Shown: positions 41,727 through 52,979 of the stretch, piece after piece
Layout: every line of letters begins with the position of its first letter
Numbering within the stretch: position 1 is the first letter of the stretch
From: Gentiana macrophylla
Taxonomy: Eukaryota > Streptophyta > Magnoliopsida > Gentianales > Gentianaceae
NCBI GenBank assembly: GCA_026214975.1
Contig: JAOBSW010001148.1
Span: 62,001 to 126,000 of the forward strand
Direction: 5' to 3'
DNA: 64,000 bases
Notes under the pieces: model-generated
What the model was told of the DNA's origin: nothing
Databases searched by the model: none
The model's input: the letters and a program-made list of their open reading frames with translations, nothing else
Made by a program: the position numbers and the translations under genes

Positions 41727-42297
41727 GTATTTGCAACATTTTAAGCTCAACCAAAGGAATCTAACCTTCTAGCTGCCAAAAGAATAATCAAATACCTGAA
41801 GAACACCGTTAGTGATGGAATTTGGTGTCCAAAAGATAGAGGTTTCAAGTTGATATCATATTCAAACTCTGACTATGCTGAATGCAAGATAGATAAAAAA
41901 AAGCACCTCTGGAACCTGTCAAATGCTAGGCAGCAGACTAGTATCATGATTCAGCAAAAAGCAAAAGTCTATATCAACATCAACAGCTGAGGCATAATAT
42001 ATAGCAGCAGGCAGTTGTTGTGCACAAGTGCTAAGGATCAGACAACAGCTAAGGTACTATGGAATGGAAGAGAAGACAATTCCAATAATGTGTGATAACA
42101 CAAGTGCAATATCTATCACAGAAAATCCAGTACTACACTCAAGAACAAAACATATTGATGTGAGATATCATTTTATCAGAGATCATGTTGAAAAAAGAGA
42201 TGTCATTCTAAGATACATACCAACTGAAGATCAATTGGCTATATTTTCACAAAACCACTCAGTCATGAAAGATTCAGCAAGTTGAGAACTGAGTTGG
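41727..42297 (+). pseudogene. SIRE-B RNase H
   Basis: After a broken N-terminal half, an open piece at 42028-42285 carries IPIMCDNTSAISITENPV and SRTKHIDVRYHFIRDHVEK, the Copia RNase H signature, then YIPTEDQLA. The equivalent in SIRE-C continues to DIFTKPLSHERF; here a frameshift destroys that end. Confidence 0.88.
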
Positions 42298-42682
42298 GAA
42301 TGATAGAAATTGACTAAGTACTAAGGAGCCGCTAATTTGAGTAATCAGCTAAGTAAATTCACCAGCTGACTGAACCTTTGCCACTTTGGGTACGCTCTCT
42401 TGGTAGGTAAAGCACTGATAATCAGTGGAGTTCACTTAACTGATTGTTAGGCATAGTTGTATATAGCCGCTCAGTAAAGAAGTCACTTCACTGGCCAAGT
42501 GACCAGCCAAGTCACTCCACCGAAAAATACATCGGAGTAAACAGCAAACTAAAGTGTGAACTAAATCAGCTATATACACATGGAAAATCAAGAAGTTATG
42601 GAGGATTATATTGTGGAAGATTACACACGTGGAGATCAATTCATAATCGTGGAGGTAACTATATTATTTTTTTAATCACAAA

Positions 42683-42750
42683 CGCCTTGATTCCCGGGAT
42701 TTATCATTACATACCTCAATCCACTCCCCCACTACACTCAAATACAGTGA
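42683..42750 (+). other. Conserved block between pol and ORF3, SIRE-B
   Basis: This stretch containing CCCGGGATTTATCATTACAT differs from 61101-61168 of SIRE-C at only three positions of 68. It lies in the spacer between pol and ORF3. It ends where SIRE-B has lost about 1.3 kb found in SIRE-C. Confidence 0.55.
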
Positions 42751-42765
42751 TATTGAAGATTGAAT

Positions 42766-44863
42766 TGCTGCATATCTTGAATGGAAAGAAGGTGACTCCA
42801 GAATTCAGTTTGAAGACTCAGAACACATGCTTGCCAAAGAAGCTTGGTTCTTTGATTTTCTGGGGATCACAACCCTAGTTGGTGTACTTGATGAATCCCC
42901 ACTCTGGGACATGGTTGATGCGGCAAAAGAAAAATTGCCTCAGATTTCTTATAATGACAGTAGTGTCTCAGATCATGATGGTGATGATCATGATGATGAT
43001 GGTGGTAATGATCCCTATGGTCATGATGGACAATACGAGGAGTTTGAACAAACACCTGATGCAGTTGATGACATCATTCTCTTAAGTTCATTATTGCAGC
43101 CACAAGGATCAGTACAGAATACCCCACTAGCTAATACAACTGAGCCGGCTCCATAGCCTTCACATGCTCCACAACTTTCAGTTGACACTGCAGCTGAACC
43201 AACATCAGTGTTAGACACTGGCTCAGCTGTTGGAACTCCATTCAACACGATTGCCGGCACTGAGCAAGGGGGAACAAGAGAGCATGTTGCTCCAGAAATT
43301 AACATCTACCCAAGTACTTAAAGAGGTACAAGTTGGCAAAGATTTTACTCAACCTACAACACAGCACCAAGAATCAGTTGAGGTACCTCGAACTGTGCCC
43401 CTCCAAGACAGATGACAGCAAACTGAACCAAAATTACCCGATATCCACCAAAAATTTGCTCAACTAGCTACTGGCATATCAAATGAGGCATTTGAAAAGG
43501 TGACATGGCATGTTGGCTTAAGTACTGGAATCACAAGCAATGTATCTCAGATCTATGAATCTGGCATTTAAAGATGAGAGCCACTCAATAGAGAAAAGAT
43601 TCCAGACTGTTGCTGATTACATTGATGCACAAAATATTGTTGTGCAAAGACAAGGTGACCTGATGAGACAATTAAACATAAATATCACCAACAATCTTGC
43701 AGGTCTCAGACATCATGTCTCTGAGGAAAATGAGTTGATGGCATTGGCCTTCGCCACAAAATTTTGAAGTGTAACCGAGAAGCTGACTTATCATGACAAA
43801 AGATTCACATCTATTGAATCCAAGCTGGATACTCTGATTGGTACAGCTGAAGCTACAAACAATATCTTACTACAACAAAGGGATGATGCTGCCAAAAAGG
43901 AGGAAAGAAAAGCCCAAAGAAGGATCAACAGTTTGACCCCCAAATTTTACTGAGGAGCAGCTAAGAGCAAGGGACAGAGAACTGAGAATCCGCAAAGAAG
44001 CTGAAGAACAACTAAAGAAAGCTAGAGAGGAAAGGGAAAAAGCCTCAAATGAACCTTGCATAGGATTTCCTCATCCTATCCCGAGAAGAGATGATGATAG
44101 AGATGGATCAGGAAGATAGCAAAGACCTGGATCTAGTCAGCAAAAAGGATCAGCAAGCCAACACAGATTCAGCACCAGTAGATGTAACACTAGCAGAGGT
44201 AGCAGCAGTACCAGATATGCTGGGGAGAAAAGAACATTTACTACTCACAGAAACAGGGAAGAATATGATGTTGAAGTACTAGACAATGTAAGAGAGTTCT
44301 TCAGAGTCTAAGACGGTCTGTATCTAAATCAAACGCAAGATGAAGCATGGGCAGACTGGCTAAGATATCAGGATGAGAGGATGAGAACTGATATGGCCAA
44401 GGTTTACAATGACGTTAAAAGAGAGTATGCATCTCTCAAACAAAATACTGGATTTTGGCTCCACCAGCAGACAAAGTCAAGTCATACCCCTTTCTACAAC
44501 AGGACCAGAAGATCTATCCAGATTACAACAAGAAGAGTTTGACAACAAGGTAAAATATTCAGTCCTACGGGGAAAATGAACCGTCAGGAACAATGGGGTA
44601 TGTTCAAGAATCTCAAGTTTGCTGACTCACATATTGCTGAAGAAAGAGATAGACATGAGAAATAATTTGGAGAACCCAAGGCAAATAAGACTATGTGTGA
44701 CTTTCAAAGACTCATCAACAATAGAGTAATCATTGAGGTCTCTGAGTACACTGCTATGGCATACTGGGAATGGAAGTTCCCAGAGATAAACTAGAAAGAC
44801 ATTGGGGAGGTTCAAACTACAAAATTCAAGAGGTATAAAGCAGACTTAAGTAAGATGTAGATG
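42766..44863 (+). pseudogene. SIRE-B ORF3, N-terminal part deleted
   Basis: The remaining protein starts inside the gene: AAYLEWKEGDS-like sequence, then WFFDFLGITTLVGVLDESPLWDMVD (shared almost exactly with SIRE-C), an Asp/Gly-rich run (about 42965-43035), a Thr/Pro-rich stretch with AEPTSVLDTGS, a helical region (43540-43767), and a Glu/Arg-rich coiled coil (about 43960-44050). The C-terminal part (44330-44863) contains DEAWADWLRYQDERM and VKREYASLKQNTGFW. Frameshifts and stops are frequent. The conserved N-terminal domain found in SIRE-A and SIRE-C is missing. Function unknown. Confidence 0.6.
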
Positions 44864-45012
44864 TAGCATTTTAAATCTAGCTTGAACTTACTTATCTTTT
44901 AGCACTCTATGGATGAATGAAATTGTTGAGTTTTATTCTGGCTTTATGTTGAAATTTTGTATACTTATATTTAGGCTTATGAGGGTTTTGGTATCATAAA
45001 AAATGGAGAAAT
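44864..45012 (+). promoter_or_regulatory. SIRE-B 3' region and polypurine tract
   Basis: A short non-coding stretch ends in AAAAAATGGAGAAAT (44998-45012) directly before the 3' LTR, acting as polypurine tract. Confidence 0.8.
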
Positions 45013-46366
45013 TGTTATGAACATTTAATTATGTTTTGATGATGGTCATACTAGCTGTTATAGGAAGCCTGAAATAAGCCTGACATGTTGTATAAGTTTG
45101 AGTCAGACAAGTATTGTACTAGTTGGTAGGATGGCAAAGTAAAACAGAAATCCGGCAGAGTGAGGCCAGCCAAGTACCAGCAGAGAAGTATGAAGACATT
45201 ATGGTCTCACTTATAACCAAGGAAGTGTGTGATGTCCTTGGATAAGTCTAACGTAAAATTCAAATAATGAAATATATTGTGAAATATGGTGTACACTGAT
45301 CTCACCCAAATCAAGGATCAGTGAAGTAAAAGGAGTACATAAAAGATCAAGGAAGATAAAAATGCGGTGAACCGATAGAGTGAACTGACTATCGGCTAAG
45401 CAAAGACAAATCAGTGAAGTAAGAACTAAGACAGCTAAGTTAGGTGGATCACTTAACCATTCAAGGAATGGCCAAGTAAACTTTACTTGTTCAGATTTCA
45501 TACTATGAAGATCAAGCATTACATGCACAATCAATTGAGGATCAATCAAGGATGGATTTTCTGATAGACGTTTGAGAAATAAATCTGATCACTGAAATCA
45601 AGGAGAATACAATTAATGGGGGAATCAAGAATTAAATCAAGAATTATTCTCCACGTTGAATAGCCAACAGACGGAAATTCAAATCAAGGATTATCAAGGC
45701 TATAAATAGAATGAATTGACAGACAAGATGAACAACGACTGAATCTGATAAGTAACAAGCTGAAACTCTATCAATTTGAAAAGCCTTTTATCTGTACTTA
45801 AAGGAAACATCTAGAGATCAACTCAGAAACCAGAGCTCAAATTCCACATCAAGCACTGAGACTGATCACAAGTCTGTGAATCCAATTCACATCAGCTGAA
45901 GCAGTTGAATCAGAGGAATATGAGAAGGAGTTGCAATCTTTGTGATAGGTGCTGAAAGATTTGTTCTCAAGGAGCAGTGATGGAGACTGAGGCACTGAAG
46001 CTTTTGTAGCCAGGGAGTGATAGTCTGGAAGATTGTGAAGCTTGTCTAGCCAGGGACAATCTAACTATTGTATCTGTGAAAACAATAGTGAATTCCACCA
46101 ATCATCGTAGGAGAAGAGTGGATTAAGGGATAACACCACCCTGAACCACTATAAACCTTTGTGTCTATTTACTTTCAGCAAATTACTTTCAACAATTTAT
46201 TTCATTGCATACTCTATACATGTGATTTCATAATCTACTTTGAACCAACATTTAAATGAGGGACTTTTCCGCTTCAAAAGCTTTTAAAAATTAGAAAAGT
46301 TTATGAAACTCTACTATAGTCATTCACCCCCTCTGACTATAGTTTTACCCTTCTCTGGGACCAACA
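45013..46366 (+). repeat. SIRE-B 3' LTR
   Basis: This 1,354-bp LTR matches 35606-37003. It lacks about 40 bases near its start that the 5' LTR has (around 35670-35700) and has the short C tract. Confidence 0.92.
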
Positions 46367-47369
46367 TCCTGATATTTCTTTGAATGCTTATGAACATTTT
46401 GAAGATTTCTTGATCTTGCAATATAGAAATTAGCAGGAGTTCTTTTGATTCACTTTCCCCCTTAATTGAATCTTTCTTGATAAATTTAATCTTAGAACTC
46501 CGCACTTCTTCTTTAGGTAGAAGTGACCTATTTATAGGGGTTTCTCCAACGGTTAGATGAATTTAAACGTTTGAATTTGAATCCATGTATCCATTGGTAG
46601 TCCTGCTTATTCTATTGAATGTCAGCGTCCTTTCTGACATTTATGTGCAACCAATAAAATTGCTTACTTTATAACGGTCAGATCCTTTTTAGTTTTTCTT
46701 GACCTCAGCATGAAAACTTGCATTATACGATTTAGTCAGTTTTCAGTTTAAGAGCATTATCTGAGTTTTTACTCTTCTTCAAAAAGCTCAGTACTCTATT
46801 TTTCATCTGATTATTCTTAACTTAATCAGAGTACACCATTCCAAAAATCAACTAAGATATCATTGTCCTTATGTATCTTAGATCTTCTTCCAAGATCCAT
46901 AAAGTCAGTTCAGGTCATCACAATCTTGCATGAATTCTAACTTTATAGTCTCGGCTTTTAATCTTCATAATTGAGTTTGAGTCCCTCAGTTCTTCATCCA
47001 TTGAGTTTGTTCCCTCAGCCTTCAGCTTCTAGATAAGTCAACCAACTCTGTGTCCCTCAACGAACTTACCTTTTTCAGTTCTTCAAATGGTGTATTCTGA
47101 GTTAGTTTGCTGAACTGCTATATCTTCAGTTGTAATCTCAGTGTTCATAGTAACATCAAGTAAGTTTCTCGTTTTCTCAGTTCTGATCCTAGAACTATTA
47201 CAGTGCTTGTCTGATTTACCTATACAAATATAAGACTCTAATAAATCATATACACTGATTTCTAGACATCTTTTGCTTTACACTATAACAGCTAGTTATG
47301 ACACTTCATCAATGGGGTTATTAAATTAATTAAAAAATCATCATCAAAACAGAAATTTTATTTCCAACA
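46367..47369 (-). repeat. SIRE-A 5' LTR, second part
   Basis: This continues 34821-35605. On the minus strand it has a TATA box, CTATAAATAG (46528-46537), that is absent from the 3' LTR. It ends in TTTCCAACA, followed by the CATAC duplication. Confidence 0.92.
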
Positions 47370-47891
47370 CATACACATTCATCTAGATCGTGCCTAGTCA
47401 TGCATTTATCATATCTTATATAATAAATACATGCAAAAATAAATAAATGTGCAAAGTAACTGGTATGATTATGGACTTCTCCTAAGTGCATTTTGAATAC
47501 AAAATGACGAAACTGCGGGTCACAGTCTAAGGGTAGATTCAACCGCCAATAGGATCTTTATGTCTTTTTTCTTTGGCCTCCATCTTCTGCTTAATTCATG
47601 TTACATAAAATTTTATCTAATAAAATAAATACACCCGCCGTACATGGGGGAACTAACAGAAATGGGATAAAAACAGAAAATAAACTAGGTCACATTCTTT
47701 ATAACGGCATAAGACAAATTTTAAACCAACAAAATAAATCATTCACATCTATCCTATTGGTCGAGTCCATGATCAATCGGGGACCATATAATCATATTAT
47801 GTCTAACAAAAAATTTTATCATACAATAACATCTTATGAAAAAGATAAAATCTAAAACTACCAACTTGCGTCCTTTTTCATCCAATTAATT
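47370..47891 (-). mobile_element. Copia-A1 internal fragment 4
   Basis: The reverse complement matches Copia-A2 at about 19375-19880, including the GGTATGATCATGGAC-like and 'cccgcggtttcgtca'-like phrases. It is cut at 47891 by SIRE-C. No coding region. Confidence 0.82.
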
Positions 47892-49225
47892 TTTTAGGAA
47901 CATTTTTAATATGTTTTGATGATGTGAATACTAGCTGTTATAGAAAGCCTGAAATAAGTTAGAAATATCTGTATAAGACTTTACTTAGAGTCTGACATGT
48001 TGTATAAGTTGAGTCAGACAAGTATTGTACTAGTTGGTCGGATGGCAAAGTAAAATAGACATCTGGCAGAGTGAAGCCTGCCAAGTACCAGCAGAGAAGC
48101 ATGAAGACATTATGGTCTGACTTATAACCAGGGAAGTATGTGATGACCTTGGATAAGTCTACGTTACTCAAATGATGGAATACATTGTCAAATATGGTGT
48201 ACACTGATCTCACCCAAATTAAGGATCAGTGAAGTACAAGAGGTTTGTAAAATCAAAGAAAGCTGTAAACCAGCAGAGTGAACTGACTATCGGCTATGTG
48301 AAGACAAAGCAGTGAAGGAAGAACCAAATAGCCAAGTCAGTAGGATCACTTAACCATTCAAGGAACGGACAAGTAAACTTCACTTGTTTAGATTTTATAG
48401 TATGAAGATCAAGCATTAAATGCACAATCAATTGAGGATCAATCAAGGACAGATTTTCTGATAGATGTTTGAGAAAGAAATCCGATCACTGAAATTAAGG
48501 AGAATATAATTGAGGGGGAATCAAGAATTAAAACAAGGATTATTCCCCACATTAAATAGCCAATGGTCGGAAATTCAAATCAAGATTATCAAGGCTATAT
48601 ATAAAAGGCATTGACAAACAGGAAAAACAACGATTGAATCATATAAAAAACAAGCATAAACTCTGTCAATTTAAAAAGCCTTCTATCTGAACTTAAATGA
48701 AACATCTAGAGATCAATTCAGTAATCAGAACACAAAGTCCATATCAAGCACTAAGATTGATCACAATTCTGTGAATCCAATTCACATCAACTAAAGCAAT
48801 TGAATTAGAGGAATCTGTGAAGGAGTTGCAACCTGTTTGATAGCAGCTGAAAGTTTTGTTCTCAAGGAGCAGTGATAAAGACTGAGTCACTGAAGCTTTT
48901 GTAGCCAGGAAGTGATAGTCTTGAAGATTGTGAAGCTTGTGTAGCCAAGGACAATCTAACTATTGTATCTGTGAAAACAATAGTGAATTACTCTAATCAT
49001 CACAGGAGAATAGTGGATTAAGGGATTACACTACCCTGAACCACTATAAACCTTTGTGTCTATTTACTTTCAGCAATTTACTTTACAACACTTTATTTCA
49101 TTGCATGCTATATCTGTGATTGCATAATCTACTTTGAACCATCCTTTAAAGAAGGGACTTATCCTCTGCCCTAAACCATTTAAATATTAGAATTTTTTTG
49201 AAACACCACTATAGGCATTCACCCC
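47892..49225 (+). repeat. SIRE-C 5' LTR, first part
   Basis: This aligns with the SIRE-B LTRs throughout. Its first bases read TTTTAGGAAC, so the usual terminal TG has mutated. The TATA box is TATATATAAAA at 48596-48606. The last 35 bases of the LTR are at 58513-58547. Confidence 0.88.
49221..49225. repeat. Target site duplication ACCCC
   Basis: ACCCC at 49221-49225 is repeated exactly at 58508-58512, flanking Athila-2. The target is the C-rich tract of the SIRE-C LTR. Confidence 0.92.
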
Positions 49226-50260
49226 TGATAGCAAAATAACTAACCGCTAACTTTGACCGGCAGAGTATCGGGTCAATGGTAGTATAGTGTTGTCAAGGTC
49301 GAATCCACAGGGAGTAATGTCTAAGTACCAAAGTCGACTTAGAACTTAGTTCAGGTCAAAATAGTTGTGGAGAGTATTATACTAATGCAAAAGTAAAGAT
49401 TATACTAACGAATTTACTTCTAGGTATTAACGGGTATAGTCGAACTATGATCCCACGAGCTACTTTTACCCCTAAGGAAGGACTTAACAGGGAGCGTGTC
49501 TTAACCAACCTACCTATCCAATGTAGTTCAACGACATCCACGGGTGCCAACTCCTAATTCTAGCGATTAGAATGAACAACTCGATCTAACCACCCTATGT
49601 GAAGCTAATTAATTCTCCCTTTAGAAAACCGATTAACCTAACATGATTAAGCTCTAGAGTCACTCGAACAACGATGACAAACCTCTGTATTGGGTTCGGA
49701 CCTAACAACTAGGCCGAATCTACGCAACGATCCTAAAACCCCTTATCCCACATCTCACCGCAAAATACATCTATAAGTTTGATGTGTGTGACAGTGAACT
49801 AGGTGATCAATCTAATTCAAAGACGTTAAAATAAGTTTTAGGACGTGGATTAATTGTTTAAACTATAATTTACGCACTACACTACTCCCTATCTCATCCC
49901 CCTTAGGGTTTTCGCTCGCTTTCATATAATTCGACTACACATGAATTTAGCTACTCATAATTATGCTAATAATCAAAACAAGAATTGAAATCATGCTAGA
50001 AATAATAAAAGAGAAAGTATTCATTACCATATAACTGAGGAAAAATCTGATCTGAAACAGTACGAAGAAATACTCCACCAAAAGGACAATCTTTGGAACT
50101 TGAAACATAAATCTACGCTATGAAAAGTGTTTAGAATCAAAGGATGTAATTTATAGGATCAAGGGATCAAAGGGTGATCAAACTACACTAAAACCGCACA
50201 CAAATCGCCTAAGAACAGTCTAAAGTCGGCCAAAGATGAGTAGGGGCTGAATGAGATGCG

Positions 50261-50268
50261 TATTTATA
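50261..50268 (-). promoter_or_regulatory. TATA box, Athila-2 3' LTR
   Basis: The minus strand reads TCTATAAATACG. The same position in the 5' LTR (57751-57758) reads TCTATGAAAACG. Confidence 0.7.
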
Positions 50269-50301
50269 GAGTAGGTCAAAAATCAGATGATGTCGGTCCC
50301 G

Positions 50302-50666
50302 GACGCCCGTCTGGTCCATGTCAGACGCCCGTCCGCCTGGAAAATATTAAGATATTAGGGTTTCGTCTTCAGTGGACGGGCGTCCGCATTCCTCTGAACG
50401 CCTGTCTGGTGAATCCTGACTTGAGGCATTTTGAGCCCTGGACACCCGTCTGGAACCCTGGACGCGCGTCTGTGTTGTATGAGCTTTTTGAATCGGGCTG
50501 AACCTACTTAAACGCCCATCTGGGGGTCTTTTGGACGCCCGTCCAGCTGAAAATCAAACTTTATGAATGAAGTGCCTATACTGTGGACGCACGTCTGGAA
50601 TGTGCAGACATCCGTCTGATATAGTTTCACGGCAGACGCCCGTCTGGAGTATAGCAAACGCCCGTC
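50302..50666. promoter_or_regulatory. Twelve-copy GACGCCCGTC array in U3, Athila-2 3' LTR
   Basis: Cores begin at 50302, 50324, 50375 (inverted), 50397, 50441, 50461, 50511, 50534, 50586, 50607, 50635 and 50657. They form six pairs with spacings of 22, 22, 20, 23, 21 and 22 bp. The core has dyad arms GACG/CGTC around CC. The array starts about 35 bp upstream of the TATA box on the minus strand. The 5' LTR carries all twelve copies at 57792-58155 with small changes. Confidence 0.78.
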
Positions 50667-51018
50667 TGGCTTGTCTTCACTCCAAACTTGGCTTTTCTTC
50701 ACTTTTTATGCTACATTCGGGCCACGAACACGTCTCATAGTCCAAAACATCGCCTTCAGGGTCCTCGAGTCATCTAAGTCCTGCAATAACATAGACAAAC
50801 AAACACCACGCGTAATTCCGCAAGACAAAAGTGCTCGGAAAAGAGTGAAATATCACTAAAAAGGCGGAGTTTACCATCGATATGACAGTTTAACTCCCTA
50901 TGCATATAATTCTCGATATTACTCTCGAGACGGTCTATGTCTACCCAAAGCATGCCAATAAGGTGATAAACGGGGGTTAAACTGCACACCAAAGTACAGT
51001 AAAGTTGACTCCCATCAA

Positions 51019-51055
51019 CCACCCCACACTCAGCCTTTGCTCGTCCTCGAGTAAA
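51019..51055 (-). promoter_or_regulatory. Athila-2 polypurine tract (PPT1) and stem-loop
   Basis: CCACCCCACACT (51019-51030) lies one base inside the 3' LTR edge. A stem TTTGCTCG / CGAGTAAA with TCCT loop follows (51036-51055), equivalent to the Athila-1 hairpin at 6227-6246 with one pair changed to a G-T wobble. Confidence 0.82.
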
Positions 51056-51718
51056 TTAGGCGCTCTAAAACAGACCATGGGATCAACTTTACGACACATG
51101 CATAGCGCTCACGACATCAAGGCCATAGCAAAACAGACACTGAACGTACACTGTTTGACTCTACCTTACCACGAAAATGAAGTGTGTGTGATACAAACCG
51201 AGGGCTACACTCAGAAAGATCACCGGCTTTGAATACCGGCCAAATCAGTACACACAACTCATACCGGGCTAGAATCTCCACTAATCGAGGCAACCGAGGC
51301 TAAATACGGTCAAGTAGGACTTGAAGGGTTATAATGTTAAGCTTGGGACAGGGTTAATCGAAAGGAAATTTTGGGACTGGAGAAAGAGAAAAACATGAGT
51401 GAACCTAATCATTTCATGTATTCTTTCTTTGAAACCATACCAAACCACACCAAAATTCCTTTGATTCTTTCAATACTCATTTATAAACAACCACAACTTT
51501 AACATCATATTTTCATCTTCTCAAAACATCCTCCCTTGACCTTGTTTCCAACTTTATTCAAACTTCTTCTTTTTTTTCCTTTTTCTCCTCATTTTCTTTT
51601 CATTTTTTTCTTCTTTTTTTTTCCTTTGAACCACAAGCCTCACAATACATTCCTCGAGCTCCTCCCCTTCATATACTAGCTCACACTCACTAAATCCTCT
51701 CGAAGCACGCACCAACTC
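51056..51718. other. Athila-2 3' non-coding region
   Basis: No supported gene. A T-rich tract (51568-51625) produces a lysine-rich frame on the opposite strand, which I regard as spurious. Patchy similarity to 6247-6862 of Athila-1. Confidence 0.6.
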
Positions 51719-51746
51719 CCACCCCACACTTGCTTCAGCAAGTGTG
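51719..51746 (-). promoter_or_regulatory. Athila-2 PPT2 with stem-loop
   Basis: CCACCCCACACTT (51719-51731) overlaps a perfect 10-bp stem, CACACTTGCT / AGCAAGTGTG, with a TC loop (51725-51746). Two pairs differ from Athila-1 6869-6890 and both keep pairing. Confidence 0.55.
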
Positions 51747-52285
51747 TCTAAAGTAACGACTAAGTCCACTCACAGGGTGATCAAAGGAAACGTGACCAAT
51801 AATAAAGCTCAGGGTTAGGGTAATACAGGCTAAATAACCAAACAGCTCATTTCGGACGGTGGTCAGACCGTCCTATCAAGGATTAGAGGGGTTACGAGGG
51901 TATAATGTTGGGATTTTGGCTTATTTGGCTCTAGCTCGGTCAAAGAAGCGCCATAACTCTCATCCCGTATCCGGCCGAGGTCAACCTTTCTATTTTGCCT
52001 CGAAACTAGTGGTACAAGTGCGTATAGCAACCAGACTAAGTGCAACCAAGGTCTACGTGCATTAAGAAGGGTTCGTATCGTGACAAAGTAAAATCGCCCG
52101 GCATACATTACTCGACTACTAAGACACCTACCAAATCCATCGTGAGAAACATGCATATGACGCGGTGTCAAACCATGAAAAGTTTTAAAATTTTAAGCCA
52201 CGAACTGACTCGAAAACGGACATTAACTAAGCATAACACAATTAATGGCACATTTATCAATCGAAACAATAAAGCTAAGTTGTAT

Positions 52286-52322
52286 CCACCCCCCACTTCG
52301 AATGAAACACTGTCCTCAGTGT
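52286..52322 (-). promoter_or_regulatory. Athila-2 PPT3 with stem-loop
   Basis: CCACCCCCCACTT (52286-52298) is identical to 7431-7443 of Athila-1. The hairpin ACACTG / CAGTGT with TCCT loop follows at 52307-52322. The stretches 51747-52285 and 52323-52757 hold no gene I can support. Confidence 0.5.
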
Positions 52323-52757
52323 GTGAATGAGAGAGAAAAATAAGACTTAGCTTTGTAAACCCGGCAGAAAGGCGCTATCGAATCCCGTAACAGCCTCGTA
52401 ATGGGCATGACCAGAATCCCTATCAAAACAGAACAAATACCAAACATGCACGGGATATGGTCCTCGTGCCAAGGCATGCAATAGGGATATGGGGTATAAA
52501 ATGTAGAAGGCCTTGTCACGTCAGAAAACTCGATAGGCAATATATATAGCACATCACATAATAGCTTTAGATGGAAAAATCACCCACACGGGTAAAGCAC
52601 AGAAAATCTAAGCATCAAATATAAGCCCATAGAGGCACACTCATCATAGAAAGCATCACACGTGCATACATATCATAGTCAAGGCATAAATTCATATAAG
52701 AGCACATAGGCGGATATTCCTAGATTTCTTTCAATTCCACGCAGTTTTATTAAGGCG

Positions 52758-52803
52758 GGGTTGCCTCCCTCCAAGCGCCTTTGTTTTACGTCGTTGGCTC
52801 GAC
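52758..52803. other. 46-bp block conserved after coding region, Athila-2
   Basis: This matches 8994-9039 of Athila-1 at 42 of 46 positions without gaps. It lies 177 bp beyond the gag-protease stop, so pol was lost from between it and the protease gene. Confidence 0.6.
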
Positions 52804-52979
52804 CGGGTGACGCTTAACAAACTCAAATCATAAACGACTCAAACAGACACTCAGCACATATCATGTAAGCTCATAGCAAGTCAACCAAATTCTGCATTCA
52901 TCAATTTAAACATGCTCATAGATATCCCAAGGGCAATCATAAAAATAGTCGAGCTTGTGAACGGCTTACCTCTTGCAAC

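Larger units (their letters stand above)
35606..46366 (+). mobile_element. SIRE-B: SIRE-like Copia with gag-pol and partial ORF3
   Basis: This 10.8-kb element has LTRs at 35606-37003 and 45013-46366, a Met primer site and a polypurine tract. Order: gag, protease, integrase, RT, RNase H (Copia order), then ORF3. Flanking bases TCTTT (35601-35605) and TCCTG (46367-46371) match only in part as a target duplication, but the SIRE-A LTR reads through when the sides are joined. Stops, frameshifts and catalytic substitutions show that it is inactive. Confidence 0.92.
27614..47369 (-). mobile_element. SIRE-A: deleted SIRE-like Copia, split by SIRE-B
   Basis: The element covers 27614-35605 plus 46367-47369, about 9 kb. 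The 3' LTR is 27614-29374; the 5' LTR is 34821-35605 plus 46367-47369. Internal sequence on the minus strand holds a C-terminal piece of gag and then, without any protease, integrase or RT, the extra ORF3. It is therefore a large-deletion derivative that would need proteins from a relative. The SIRE-like label is inferred from the extra ORF after pol, LTR length and polypurine tract. Confidence 0.85.
49226..51017 (-). repeat. Athila-2 3' LTR
   Basis: This 1,792-bp LTR starts TGATAGCAAA and ends TCCCATCA. It shares the phrases flanking the motif array with the Athila-1 LTR ('acacgtct...agtccaaa', 'atcgc.tt.cgggc.c'), although the array motif is different. TATA box and array are listed separately. 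Confidence 0.95.

Noticed and set aside
51554..51769. A lysine-rich minus-strand frame in Athila-2
   Set aside because: Its C-terminal lysines come from a T-rich tract; the matching region of Athila-1 has no such frame, and it overlaps the PPT2 hairpin.
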